Below are positions 27,240 to 35,791 of a stretch of 38,264 bases of DNA, piece after piece (within the stretch, counting starts at the first letter, position 1; each line of letters opens with the position of its first letter). Source of the DNA: Thauera linaloolentis 47Lol = DSM 12138 (lineage in GTDB: Bacteria > Pseudomonadota > Gammaproteobacteria > Burkholderiales > Rhodocyclaceae). The notes below the pieces were generated by a model, which was not told the DNA's origin, did not search any database, and saw only the letters and a program-made list of their open reading frames with translations. The position numbers and the translations under genes were made by a program. The DNA is taken from the NCBI RefSeq assembly GCF_000310205.1, contig NZ_AMXE01000032.1:1-38264 (forward strand). The letters are read 5' to 3'.

Positions 27240-27704
27240 TCAAAAAATTCCCATCGCCAGCCCGGAGGCCATCGCTTCGCCGAGCTCCTCCGCGGCGCGC
27301 AGGTGTCCGGTGGTGACTGCCTTGCGTGCGATCAGCGCCTCGGCGACGCTTTTCCAGCCATAGCCGTTGGCGATGCGCCCGATCTCGCGCACGGCGCCCG
27401 TGCCGTCGTTGCCGGCGCTGACGAAGATCGCGTAGGGCAGGCCGACGAGCCTGCCTTCACAAGGGTAATAGGTGCGGTCGAAGAAGTCCTTCAGCGCGCC
27501 CGACATGGTGCCGAAGTTTTCCGGTGTGCCGAGCAGCAGGCCGTCGCAGGCCAGCAGCTCGTCCGTGCCCGCGTCGAAGGCGCGCATCAGCCGGGTGTCG
27601 GTTTCATCGACGCGCGCAGCGCCGCGCAGGACCGCCTCGGCCAGGCTGCCGGTATTGCCCGATTGGGTGTGGTACACGATCAGCAGGCGCTTGCGGGGGC
27701 TCAT
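27240..27704 (-). CDS. Flavodoxin-fold NAD(P)H:FMN reductase-like protein
   Basis: A 154-aa flavodoxin-like protein. The FMN phosphate loop is IVYHTQSGNTGSLAEAVLRG (residues about 9-28). ACDGLLLGTPENFGTMSGAL is the second flavin loop, followed by DFFDRTYYPCEGRLVGLPYAIFVSAGNDGTGA. These match WrbA/flavodoxin-type reductases of unknown partner. The start codon overlaps the mtfA stop (ATGA), so it is translated after mtfA. The frame is open far upstream, but that part is antisense-frame noise over mtfA. It is the last gene of the exporter-mtfA-flavodoxin operon. Electron-shuttle or quinone-reductase roles are both possible. Confidence 0.9.
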   Translation of the reverse strand: MSPRKRLLIVYHTQSGNTGSLAEAVLRGAARVDETDTRLMRAFDAGTDELLACDGLLLGTPENFGTMSGALKDFFDRTYYPCEGRLVGLPYAIFVSAGNDGTGAVREIGRIANGYGWKSVAEALIARKAVTTGHLRAAEELGEAMASGLAMGIF

Positions 27705-28477
27705 GCCGCACCTCCGGACGACGCCTCCCGCACGGCGGGATCGACGCCGTAGAAATGTGCGAGCTGCGCGTAGACCCGTGGAAAGCGGCGCTGCAGTACA
27801 TGGGGCGTTTCGAAGAATACTTCCGAGACGACGGCGAAGAATTCGCCCGGATGCTCCGCGCCGTAGGGGTCGATGGCCGTTTCGGCACCGCTGTCCACTT
27901 CCTCGCAGAAATCCTCGTAGGCCTGCGTGAAATCCGCCGCCCAGGCCTGGCGTGACATGCCGGGCCGCAGCCGCGGCAGGCCGTCCACGCCACCGTTCTC
28001 CATGTCGAGCTTGTGGGCGAATTCGTGGATCACGACGTTGACGCCTGCCGGCTGTCCGGCGCCGCCGAACCAGGACAGCAGCACCGGGCCGCCTTCCCAC
28101 GCCTCGCCCAGCACTTCGTCGTCGTACTCGTGCACCACGCCGGCTTCGTCGTACTCGCGCCGGGGAATGATGAAATCTCCCGGATACACGATCACGCCCA
28201 CCCAGCCTCGGTAGGCCTGCAGGCCGATGTTCAGGACCGGCAGGCAGGCCTGCAGCGCGATGCCGAGCAGGATGTCGTCGTCGAGTTCGAGTCCGTTGGC
28301 GCCGTGGAACTGTTTGCCGGACAGGAATTCCAGCGCCATGCGGCGCAGGCGCGGGCGATCGCCGGGGTCGAGGTAGTCGAGGAAGGGCAGGCCGGCCTCG
28401 ACCCGCGCCCACTGGCGCGCGGGCACCGTGGGCGAGGACCTGGAAAACCCGAACCAGCGGCGCAGACGCTCGAACAT
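27701..28477 (-). CDS. mtfA: MtfA-type zinc peptidase
   Basis: A 258-aa cytoplasmic metallopeptidase. The zinc motif is VIHEFAHKLD (H151, E152, H155), very close to the HEVAHKLD of E. coli MtfA. The third ligand is probably a glutamate in EFFAVVSEVFFETP. YPGDFIIPRREYDEAGVVHEY is also typical of the family. E. coli MtfA binds the repressor Mlc and so affects glucose PTS expression; no mlc or ptsG is visible here, so its local target is unknown. It starts 5 nt after the exporter gene stop and overlaps the flavodoxin gene by 4 nt. Confidence 0.93.
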   Translation of the reverse strand: MFERLRRWFGFSRSSPTVPARQWARVEAGLPFLDYLDPGDRPRLRRMALEFLSGKQFHGANGLELDDDILLGIALQACLPVLNIGLQAYRGWVGVIVYPGDFIIPRREYDEAGVVHEYDDEVLGEAWEGGPVLLSWFGGAGQPAGVNVVIHEFAHKLDMENGGVDGLPRLRPGMSRQAWAADFTQAYEDFCEEVDSGAETAIDPYGAEHPGEFFAVVSEVFFETPHVLQRRFPRVYAQLAHFYGVDPAVREASSGGAA

Positions 28478-28482
28478 GCGAT

Positions 28483-29376
28483 TCAGGCCGCCGGCCTGCG
28501 CGTGGTCAGGAAAATACCGGCGAACACCAGCGCGATGCCGGCGAAGTGGTACCACTGAGGACGTTCGTCAAGGAAGATCGCGGCCAGGATGGTCGCGAAC
28601 ACCGGCATCAGGTGGATGAAGAGCGAGCCGCGCGCGGGCCCCACCGCCGCGACGCCGGCGTTGTAGAACACGTAGCCGAGGAAGCCCGGGAAGATGCCGG
28701 TGTAGAGGATGCCGCCCACCGAGGCCAGGTTGAGGTTGATGTGCCGCCCAGTGGACAGCTCCCAAGCGTAGGCCGGCGTCAGCGCGAGCAGGCCGACCAC
28801 GGTGAACGCGGCCAGCATCAGCATCGGATCGATGCCTTCGGGCCGCTTCTGCAGGCCGACGGTATACAGCCCCCACACGGTCACTGCGGCCAGCATCCAC
28901 AGGTCGCCGGTGTTCAGCGTCAGGCCGAGCAGGGTGTCCAGGCTGCCGCGGCTGACGATCGTGGCGACGCCGAGCAGCGATACCGCCACGCCCAGCGCTT
29001 CGGCGCGGCTCAGGCGCTTGCCGTAGAACAGGAAGCCGAAGGCGATGGTGGCGATGGGGATGAAGGAGTTCAGCAGCGTGGCGCTGGTCGCGGTGGTGTG
29101 CTGCAGGGCGAGGTAGGCGAAGGTGTTGTAGCCGCCGACGCCGAGCAGGCCCAGCACGATGATGGTCGGCCAGGATGCGCGCAGCCTGCGCCACTGGCTG
29201 CCCAGGTGGGGCAGGGCAAGGGGGGCGAGCAGGGCGAGCGCGATCATCCAGCGCCAGAATGCGAGCGCGATCGGTGGTACGTCGGCGCGGATGCCGCGGC
29301 CCATCACCATATTGCCCGACCAGAACAAGGCCGTGAGGGTGAGCAGGAGGTAGGGGTTGGCGTCGAGGCGGTGCAT
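28483..29376 (-). CDS. EamA-domain DMT-superfamily transporter
   Basis: A 297-aa inner-membrane protein with ten predicted helices in two EamA repeats. The first repeat begins YLLLTLTALFWSGNMVMGRG and includes YLALQHTTATSATLLNSFIP (a conserved EamA stretch) and LGVAVSLLGVATIVSRG. The second begins LWMLAAVTVWGLYTVGLQ and ends with SLFIHLMPVFATILAAIFL and GIALVFAGIFLTTRR. Such proteins export amino acids, metabolites or drugs; substrate cannot be read from sequence. It heads the leftward operon with mtfA and the flavodoxin gene, divergent from relA. Confidence 0.92.
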   Translation of the reverse strand: MHRLDANPYLLLTLTALFWSGNMVMGRGIRADVPPIALAFWRWMIALALLAPLALPHLGSQWRRLRASWPTIIVLGLLGVGGYNTFAYLALQHTTATSATLLNSFIPIATIAFGFLFYGKRLSRAEALGVAVSLLGVATIVSRGSLDTLLGLTLNTGDLWMLAAVTVWGLYTVGLQKRPEGIDPMLMLAAFTVVGLLALTPAYAWELSTGRHINLNLASVGGILYTGIFPGFLGYVFYNAGVAAVGPARGSLFIHLMPVFATILAAIFLDERPQWYHFAGIALVFAGIFLTTRRPAA

Positions 29377-29560
29377 CGTCGGTTCGGTCTGGTGAGTGCA
29401 TCGGAGCCGGCATGCTGTCTTTCGCCGGCGCTACAGGGCGGGGATGATCGCACAGCGGGAACGCGGGGCGAACCCTGGGGTGGCCCCCGCCCGGGTCGCT
29501 GTTGCATTTGCATGCATCCTGCGCGGTCGGATGACACGCTCGCGGCGCTGTCCGGTATGG

Positions 29561-29573
29561 GATAATTCGCGCC
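29561..29573 (+). promoter_or_regulatory. -10 element and discriminator of relA, running into the start codon
   Basis: GATAAT (29561-29566) is followed by TCGCGCC and then the ATG. The layout matches ispD base for base apart from two hexamer positions and the N, and predicts a leaderless mRNA. The rest of the 197-bp gap to the exporter gene shows no clear operator or -35. Confidence 0.5.
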
Positions 29574-31778
29574 ATGGTTTCCGTCACCCATGCCATCTCC
29601 CAGGGCGATACCGCCCCCCCGGTCGACCTGCTCGCCGCCGGCCTGACGGCCGAAGAACGCGGCAAGATCGAGTCCGCCCTCGAATGGATTTCCGAACTGT
29701 ACGAAGGCAAGGTGCTCGGTACCGGCGAATCCGCCTGGACCCACGCGATCGGCACCGCGCTGATCGCGGCTTCGCTGAGGCTGGACGCGGATACGCGCAT
29801 CGCCGCCTTGCTGTTCGCGGTGTGGGACGAAGTCGAAGACCCGGCCGAGGAGATCGAGTCGCGTTTCGATACCGACATCTGCTGCCTCGTGCGCGGGCTG
29901 CACAAGCTCAACGGCCTGCGCGTGCTGACGCGCATGACGGCGACCGCCACCGCGCCCGAGATCCGCGCCCAGACCGAAGTCCTGCGCAAGATGCTGCTGG
30001 CGATGGTCGAGGACATCCGCGTCGTGCTGGTGCGGCTGGCTTCGCGCACGCAGACGCTGCGCTTCTACACCGATCTGCCGGGCGATGCGCGCGTGGATGT
30101 GGCGCGCGAAAGCCTGGACATCTACGCGCCGCTGGCCAACCGGCTGGGCATCTGGCAGCTCAAGTGGGAACTGGAGGATCTTTCCTTCCGTTTCATCGAG
30201 CCCGACACCTACAAGCGCATCGCCAGGATGCTCGACGAGCGCCGGGTGGAACGCGAGCAGTTCATCCAGGACGCGATCGAGCGCCTCCGGACCGAGTTGG
30301 TGGCGGTCGGCGTCAAGGCCGAGATCACCGGCCGGGCCAAGCATATCTACAGCATCTACAACAAGATGCGCAAGAAGCGGCTCGACTTCTCGCAAGTGTT
30401 CGACATCCGTGCCCTGCGCGTGCTGGTCGACGAGGTCAAGGACTGCTACACGGTGCTCGGCTTCGTGCACCAGATCTGGCAACCGATCGCGAAGGAGTTC
30501 GACGACTACATCACCAAGCCCAAGGGCAACAACTACCAGTCGCTGCACACCGCCGTGCTGGCCGGCGACGGCCGCGCGCTGGAAGTGCAGATCCGCACCT
30601 ACGACATGCACAAGCATGCCGAGCTCGGGGTCGCGGCGCACTGGCGCTACAAGGAAGGTTCGCAGTCCGGCTCGGACTACGACGAAAAGATCGCACTGCT
30701 GCGCAACCTGCTGTCGTGGCGCGACGAGGTCACCGATTCCGCGCACTGGTTGGAACAGTTCAAGCGCGCCTCGCTCGACGACACGCTGTACGTGCTGACC
30801 CCGCAGGGCAAGGTCGTGGATCTGCCGCGCGGCGGGACACCGATCGATTTCGCCTATCGCCTGCACACCGACCTCGGCCACCGCTGCCGTGGCGCGAAGG
30901 TCGATGGCCATCTGGTGCCGCTGAACACGCCGCTGGAGAACGGCCAGACGGTCGAGATCACCACGGTGAAGGAGGGCGGCCCCTCGCGCGACTGGCTCGA
31001 CGCGCGGCAGCACTACGTCAATACCTCGCGGGCGCGCAACAAGATCAAGCAATACTTCGCCCAGCTCGACGAGGAAGATCTGCTCGCGCGCGGCCGCAGC
31101 TTCGTCGCGCGGGAGATGCAGCGCGACGGCCACAGCCAGGCCAACCTCGACGGCCTTGCCGAGCGCCTCGGCTTCAAGAACGCCGAGGCGCTCTTCCTGG
31201 CCGCCGGCCGTGGCGAAGTGGGGCCGCGCTCGGTGCAGGTGGCGCTGCGCGAAGGCAGTGCTCCCGCGCCGGAAGCGCCGGTCGAGCCGGATTTCGTCGT
31301 CGGCCGCAGCCGCTCGGGCGACAATTCCGACAAAATCCTCATCGTCGGCGTCGGCAAGCTGATGACCTCGCTGTCGCGCTGCTGCAAGCCCGCGCCGCCG
31401 GACGCGATCGAAGGTTTCGTCACGCGCGGACGCGGCATATCCATCCATCGTGTCGACTGCCACGACTTCCAACTGCTGGCGAGCAAGCACCCGGAAAGGG
31501 TGATTTCGGCGGAATGGGGCGAGCAGGCCGCCGACAGCAAGACGGCGCTGTACCAGGTCGACATCACCGTTCAGGCGATGGACCGGCAAGGCTTGCTGCG
31601 CGACATTTCTGAAGTGCTGTCGCGCGAAAAGCTGAACGTGATCGCGGTGAATACGCTGACCAAGAAGGGGACGGCCTACATGCGCTTCACGATGGAGGTC
31701 AATGGCATCAAGCAGGTTCAGCGCGCCATCACCCTGATCCGTGAAGTGTCCGGCGTGATCGACGCGCAGCGCAAGTAA
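29574..31778 (+). CDS. relA: RelA-type (p)ppGpp synthetase
   Basis: A 734-aa protein. The N-terminal hydrolase domain is degenerate: the catalytic HD-x-x-ED motif reads WDEVED, so hydrolysis is not expected. The synthetase domain (about 230-360) has GRAKHIYSIYNKM, FDIRALRVLVD, E308-F-D-D311, the NNYQSLHTAV loop and LEVQIRT. The ExDD charge motif is that of synthesis-only RelA, unlike the RxKD of bifunctional SpoT. TGS (LYVLTPQGKVVDLPRGGTP), zinc-finger (LSRCCKPAPPD) and ACT (about 660-734) domains follow. It makes (p)ppGpp on starved ribosomes. It ends at a hairpin shared with the convergent ppk gene. Confidence 0.96.
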   Translation: MVSVTHAISQGDTAPPVDLLAAGLTAEERGKIESALEWISELYEGKVLGTGESAWTHAIGTALIAASLRLDADTRIAALLFAVWDEVEDPAEEIESRFDTDICCLVRGLHKLNGLRVLTRMTATATAPEIRAQTEVLRKMLLAMVEDIRVVLVRLASRTQTLRFYTDLPGDARVDVARESLDIYAPLANRLGIWQLKWELEDLSFRFIEPDTYKRIARMLDERRVEREQFIQDAIERLRTELVAVGVKAEITGRAKHIYSIYNKMRKKRLDFSQVFDIRALRVLVDEVKDCYTVLGFVHQIWQPIAKEFDDYITKPKGNNYQSLHTAVLAGDGRALEVQIRTYDMHKHAELGVAAHWRYKEGSQSGSDYDEKIALLRNLLSWRDEVTDSAHWLEQFKRASLDDTLYVLTPQGKVVDLPRGGTPIDFAYRLHTDLGHRCRGAKVDGHLVPLNTPLENGQTVEITTVKEGGPSRDWLDARQHYVNTSRARNKIKQYFAQLDEEDLLARGRSFVAREMQRDGHSQANLDGLAERLGFKNAEALFLAAGRGEVGPRSVQVALREGSAPAPEAPVEPDFVVGRSRSGDNSDKILIVGVGKLMTSLSRCCKPAPPDAIEGFVTRGRGISIHRVDCHDFQLLASKHPERVISAEWGEQAADSKTALYQVDITVQAMDRQGLLRDISEVLSREKLNVIAVNTLTKKGTAYMRFTMEVNGIKQVQRAITLIREVSGVIDAQRK

Positions 31779-31801
31779 GGCCGCGGCTGTCCGCCCAATG
31801 G

Positions 31802-31840
31802 CATCGGGGCCGTGTCGCAGTGACACGGCCCCGATGTCTT
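31802..31840. terminator. Bidirectional terminator between relA and ppk
   Basis: CATCGGGGCCGTGTC (31802-31816) pairs perfectly over 15 bp with GACACGGCCCCGATG (31822-31836) around a 5-nt loop. TCTT follows on the plus side. It is the only element between the convergent genes. Confidence 0.85.
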
Positions 31841-31853
31841 TCCCCGCGTCCGG

Positions 31854-33935
31854 TCAACTGCTGGCGGCCAGTTCCTTGAGCAGGATCATCTGTGCCGCAC
31901 GGCGCGTGCCGCGCGGATTCCTGCGCCGGTAGCGGCCGTCGGACAGCATTTCCCACGCCTGGCAATTGTCGCCGAGATACGGGCGCAGGCCTTCCTTCAT
32001 CACGCGCCGCTTCAGGCGCGGGTCGAGCACAGGGAAGGCGATCTCGATGCGGCGGAAGAAATTGCGGTCCATCCAGTCGGCGCTGGAGAGGAACATCAGG
32101 TCTTCGCCGTCGGCATGGAAGTGGAAGATGCGGTGGTGCTCGAGGAAGCGGCCGATGACCGACCTCACGCGGATGTTGTCCGACAGGCCGGCAACGCCCG
32201 GCCTGAGCGCGCACGGTCCGCGCACGATGAGGTCGATCTCGACGCCGGCCTGCGAGGCTTCGTACAGCGCCTCGATGGTTTCAGGCTCGAGCAGTGCGTT
32301 CATCTTGGCGATGATGCGGCCGCGGCGGCCCTCGCGGGCGATTTCCGCCTCGCGCTTGATCGCCTCGACGACCTTGGGCTGCAGCGTGAAGGGCGCCTGC
32401 CACAGGTGGCGCAGTTCGCTGGCGGTGCCGAGCCCGGTCAATTGCTTGAACACGGTGGCGACGTCTTCGCCGATTTCCTCGTTGGCGGTGAGCAGGCCGA
32501 AGTCGGTGTAGAAGCGGGTGGTGCGCGGGTGGTAGTTGCCCGTGCCCAGGTGTACGTAGTGGCGCAGGCCGTGTTCCTCGCGCCGCACCACCATCAGCAG
32601 CTTGGCATGGGTCTTGTAGCCGAACACGCCATACACCACATGCGCGCCGACTTCTTCCAGCCGGTTCGCCCAGGTGATGTTCGCCTCTTCGTCGAAGCGG
32701 GCCATCAGTTCCAGCACCACGGTCACTTCCTTGCCCTTCTGCGCGGCGCGCACCAGATGCTCCATCAGCACCGAGTCGGTGCCGGTGCGATACACCGTCA
32801 TCTTGATCGCGAGCACCTGGGGGTCGTCCGCTGCCGCGCGCAGCAGGTCGATTACCGGCACGAAGCTCTGGAACGGGTGGTGGAGCAATACGTCGGTATT
32901 GCGCAGCGCGGCGAAGATCTGCCGCCGCTTGTCGAACGCCTTGGGCGTGCCCGGCACGAAAGGCGTGTACTTGAGATCGGGCCGTTCCACCCAGTCGGGA
33001 ACCTGCATCAGGCGCACCAGATTGACGATGCCCGGCGTGCGGTACAGATCGTCCTGTTCGAGGTGGAAGTGCTGCAGCAGGAAGGCGGCCATTTCCTCCG
33101 AACAACTGTCGGCCACTTCCAGGCGCACCGCGTCGCCGTAATGGCGCTGCTGCAGTTCGCCCTTCAGCGAGGTGCGCAGGTCCTTGACCTCTTCCTCATC
33201 GACGAACAGGTCAGAGTTGCGCGTCACCCGGAACTGGTAGCAGCCGAGTACGTTCATGCCCGAGAACAGTTCCCCGACATGCGAGTGCAGCACCGAGGAC
33301 AGGAACACGAAGGTGTATTCCTGCTCGCAGATTTCGCGCGGCAGGCGGATGACGCGGGGCAGGGCGCGCGGCGCCTGGACGATGGCGGCGCCCGAGTCGC
33401 GGCCGAAGGCGTCGCGCCCTTCGAGCTCGACGGCGAAGTTCAGGCTCTTGTTGAGCACGCGCGGGAAGGGGTGGGCCGGGTCGAGCCCGATCGGCGTCAG
33501 CACCGGCATCACTTCGCGCATGAAATAGTCGCGAATCCACCGAAGCTGAGTTTCCGTCCATTCGCTGCGGCGCAGGAAAACCACGCCTTCCTTCTCGAGC
33601 GCGGGGAGGATGTCGTCGTTGAGCAGGCTGTACTGCTCGGAGATGATGTCGTGTACCTCGTCGCTGACCCGTTCCAGCAGCTCACGCGGCGAAATGCCGT
33701 CGTTGCCGGCCTTGCGGCTGCCGATGCGGATCTGCTCCTTGATGCCGGACACGCGGATCTCGAAGAACTCGTCGAGGTTGCTCGATACGATGCACATGAA
33801 GCGCAGGCGCTCGAGCAGCGGCACGGTCGGATCGGCGGCCTGCGCGAGCACGCGGCGCTGGAACTGCAGCAAGGACAGTTCGCGGTTGATGAAATGGTCG
33901 GTGGGGTAGCTGCGTTCGTTCTTCGGGGCGTACAT
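31854..33935 (-). CDS. ppk: Polyphosphate kinase 1
   Basis: A 693-aa PPK1, the usual length. The N domain begins HFINRELSLLQFQRRVL, with MCIVSSNLDEFFEIRVSGIK. The catalytic core contains DVLLHHPFQSF, VLAIKMTVYRTG, ELMARFDEEANI and YKTHAKLLMV, with H443 as the likely phosphohistidine (equivalent of E. coli H435). GTGNYHPRTTRFYTDFGLLT, IDLIVRGPC and LMFLSSADWMDRNFFRRIE follow. The enzyme reversibly makes polyphosphate from ATP. The start MYAPKNERS fits the family; the frame is open 48 codons more. It is divergent from ppx and convergent with relA. Confidence 0.97.
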   Translation of the reverse strand: MYAPKNERSYPTDHFINRELSLLQFQRRVLAQAADPTVPLLERLRFMCIVSSNLDEFFEIRVSGIKEQIRIGSRKAGNDGISPRELLERVSDEVHDIISEQYSLLNDDILPALEKEGVVFLRRSEWTETQLRWIRDYFMREVMPVLTPIGLDPAHPFPRVLNKSLNFAVELEGRDAFGRDSGAAIVQAPRALPRVIRLPREICEQEYTFVFLSSVLHSHVGELFSGMNVLGCYQFRVTRNSDLFVDEEEVKDLRTSLKGELQQRHYGDAVRLEVADSCSEEMAAFLLQHFHLEQDDLYRTPGIVNLVRLMQVPDWVERPDLKYTPFVPGTPKAFDKRRQIFAALRNTDVLLHHPFQSFVPVIDLLRAAADDPQVLAIKMTVYRTGTDSVLMEHLVRAAQKGKEVTVVLELMARFDEEANITWANRLEEVGAHVVYGVFGYKTHAKLLMVVRREEHGLRHYVHLGTGNYHPRTTRFYTDFGLLTANEEIGEDVATVFKQLTGLGTASELRHLWQAPFTLQPKVVEAIKREAEIAREGRRGRIIAKMNALLEPETIEALYEASQAGVEIDLIVRGPCALRPGVAGLSDNIRVRSVIGRFLEHHRIFHFHADGEDLMFLSSADWMDRNFFRRIEIAFPVLDPRLKRRVMKEGLRPYLGDNCQAWEMLSDGRYRRRNPRGTRRAAQMILLKELAASS

Positions 33936-33969
33936 GGCGATCCGGGTTCGCGGTGAAGGGGCAACCCCG

Positions 33970-33975
33970 ATTATG
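33970..33975 (-). promoter_or_regulatory. Predicted -10 element of ppk
   Basis: The minus strand reads CATAAT, a five-of-six -10 match, 35-40 nt upstream of the ppk start. No strong -35 was found. Confidence 0.35.
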
Positions 33976-34093
33976 TGACAGATTCGTTGCGGGATCATGA
34001 CAGCCGCGGCCAGCAGCGGGCCGGGTGCGGCAAAGCCGCGGCAAGTCTGTTCGCCGCAATATATCCTGCTGCAACGCAACGGGGGCCGGGTGC

Positions 34094-34106
34094 TAGAATC
34101 CGCGCC
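34094..34106 (+). promoter_or_regulatory. -10 element and discriminator of ppx
   Basis: TAGAAT (34094-34099) is followed by CCGCGCC, the same layout as before ispD and relA. Here a leader of about 33 nt precedes the ppx ATG. Confidence 0.5.
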
Positions 34107-34138
34107 TCGGGCTCCGTGCCATTCATGCCAAAATTCTA

Positions 34139-35641
34139 ATGATGCGAAATCTCATTGCAGCGGTCGACCTTGGTTCCAACAGCTTTCGACTGCAGGTCGG
34201 CCGCATCGTCAATGACCAGATCTACCCCCTCGATGGGCTGAAGGAACCGGTGCGCCTCGCGGCCGGCCTGTCATCGGACAAGATTCTCGATCTCGACGCC
34301 CAGCAGCGCGGCGTGGTTGCCCTGCAGCGCTTTCGCGAACGTCTGCACGATTTTGATGCCGGCGCGGTGCGCGCGGTGGCGACCAATACCCTGCGGGTGG
34401 CCAAGAATGCTCCGCAGTTCCTGATCCACGCCGAGGCGGCGCTGGGTTTCCCGATCGAGGTCATCGCCGGCCGGGAAGAAGCCCGCCTCATCTATGTCGG
34501 CGTGGCGCACACCCTGCCCGATCCGCACAAGCAGCAGCTGGTGGTCGATATCGGCGGGGGGTCGACCGAGTTCGTCATCGGCAAGAGCTTCGAGCCCTTG
34601 CTGCTCGAATCGCGCTACATGGGCTGTGTCGGCTACAGCCTGCGCTTCTTCCCGGATGGCCGTATCGACAAGCGCAGCATGAAGGAAGCCGAATTCGCCG
34701 CGCGGCGCGAACTGCAGAGCATCGTCGCCGCCTATCGCGAAGCGGGCTGGGAGGAAGCCGTCGGCTCCAGCGGATCGGCCAAGGCGCTGACCGAGATCCT
34801 CGAACAGAACGGCTTCTCGCGTTCGGGGATCACCCGCGACGGGCTCGAACGCTTCAAGGCCGAACTGCTGCGCGCGGGCCGCATCGATGCGCTTGATCTT
34901 GCCGGGCTGAAGGGCGATCGCCTGCCGGTCATCCTCGGCGGCTTCGCCATCATGAGCGCCATCTTCAAGGAATTCGACATCGAGCGCATGGTGTTCTCCG
35001 AAGGCGCGCTGCGCCTGGGCGTGCTCTATGACCTGCTCGGACGCTACCATCACCACGACCTGCGCGACGCCACGGTCAATGCTTTCGTGCGCCGCTACAA
35101 CGTCGACCTGCGCCAGGCGCAGCAGGTGGCGGATACCGCCTGCAGTCTGCTGGCCCAGCTCGAACCCGGGATGGCCGATCCGGAGAACCTCGATCGGCGC
35201 TTCCTGTGCTGGGCCGCGCTGCTGCACGAGATCGGCATTTCGGTTGCCCATTCGAGCTATCACAAGCACAGCGCCTACATCGTCGCCAATGCCGACATGC
35301 CGGGGTTCTCGCGCATGGACCAGGGACGCCTGTCGCGCCTGGTGCTGTCGCACCGAGGCAAGCTCGAGCGTGTGTCGGCGATCGATCCCGGCAATGTGGA
35401 CTGGCTGTTGATCGCCTGTCTGAGGCTGGCCGTGGTCATCCACCGCGCGCGCGACGCGCGCGGCACGCCGCCGATCACGATGCGGCGCGAGGGGCGCGGC
35501 TTCAGCGTGAACACGCCGCCGGGCTGGCTGCAGAAGCTACCGCTCACCGCCGCGGCGCTGAACGAGGAGCAGCGGCAGTGGGGGGCGCTCGGGCGCGGGC
35601 TTTACATCCGCTCGCCGGGCGTGCGCAGTCCGGCCGCCTGA
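34139..35641 (+). CDS. ppx: Exopolyphosphatase (Ppx/GppA family)
   Basis: A 500-aa protein of the actin/Hsp70-like ASKHA fold. The phosphate-1 motif is AAVDLGSNSFRLQVGR, then VRAVATNTLRVAKNA, GREEARLIYVGVA and the phosphate-2 motif VVDIGGGSTEFVIG. VGSSGSAKALTEIL and GGFAIMSAIFKEF follow. A C-terminal HD-like helical domain (WAALLHEIGISVAHSSYHKHSAYI) completes the usual Ppx length. It releases phosphate from polyphosphate ends and may also hydrolyse pppGpp, as GppA does. Divergent placement from ppk puts synthesis and breakdown under one intergenic region of 203 bp. Two adjacent ATGs occur at 34139 and 34142. Confidence 0.93.
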   Translation: MMRNLIAAVDLGSNSFRLQVGRIVNDQIYPLDGLKEPVRLAAGLSSDKILDLDAQQRGVVALQRFRERLHDFDAGAVRAVATNTLRVAKNAPQFLIHAEAALGFPIEVIAGREEARLIYVGVAHTLPDPHKQQLVVDIGGGSTEFVIGKSFEPLLLESRYMGCVGYSLRFFPDGRIDKRSMKEAEFAARRELQSIVAAYREAGWEEAVGSSGSAKALTEILEQNGFSRSGITRDGLERFKAELLRAGRIDALDLAGLKGDRLPVILGGFAIMSAIFKEFDIERMVFSEGALRLGVLYDLLGRYHHHDLRDATVNAFVRRYNVDLRQAQQVADTACSLLAQLEPGMADPENLDRRFLCWAALLHEIGISVAHSSYHKHSAYIVANADMPGFSRMDQGRLSRLVLSHRGKLERVSAIDPGNVDWLLIACLRLAVVIHRARDARGTPPITMRREGRGFSVNTPPGWLQKLPLTAAALNEEQRQWGALGRGLYIRSPGVRSPAA

Positions 35642-35732
35642 CGATCCGGCCTCGGCACGCGCCACGCCCGCCGGCTGATCGGAATGAACGGGGGTGGCCC
35701 TTCATCGAATGAAGCGCTACCATGAAGTCTGG

Positions 35733-35750
35733 TTGACGTTAACGTTAACT
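35733..35750. promoter_or_regulatory. ACGT-repeat operator upstream of the crotonase gene
   Basis: The site reads TTGACG-TTAACG-TTAACT, three related 6-mers in tandem, 42 bp before the crotonase ATG. It shares TTGACGTnAACGT with the site at 19947. Nothing else stands out in the 150-bp gap after ppx. Confidence 0.55.
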
Positions 35751-35791
35751 CGCTTTCACCCAATACAAGACAACCAGCCGGAGGAGTCCCG

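Noticed and set aside
27705-28412. N-terminal extension of the flavodoxin gene into a larger fusion protein
   Set aside because: The added residues are read in the wrong frame of mtfA and have no homology pattern. The ATGA overlap with mtfA gives a natural start.
29400-29560. Possible riboswitch or structured leader before relA
   Set aside because: Only short GC-rich pairings are visible, no known riboswitch core is recognisable, and the predicted transcript starts at the ATG.
29304-31826. An 840-codon minus-strand frame over relA
   Set aside because: RelA is complete on the plus strand, and the antisense product shows no domain.
32115-33956. A 613-codon plus-strand frame over ppk
   Set aside because: It is an antisense shadow of an unmistakable PPK1.
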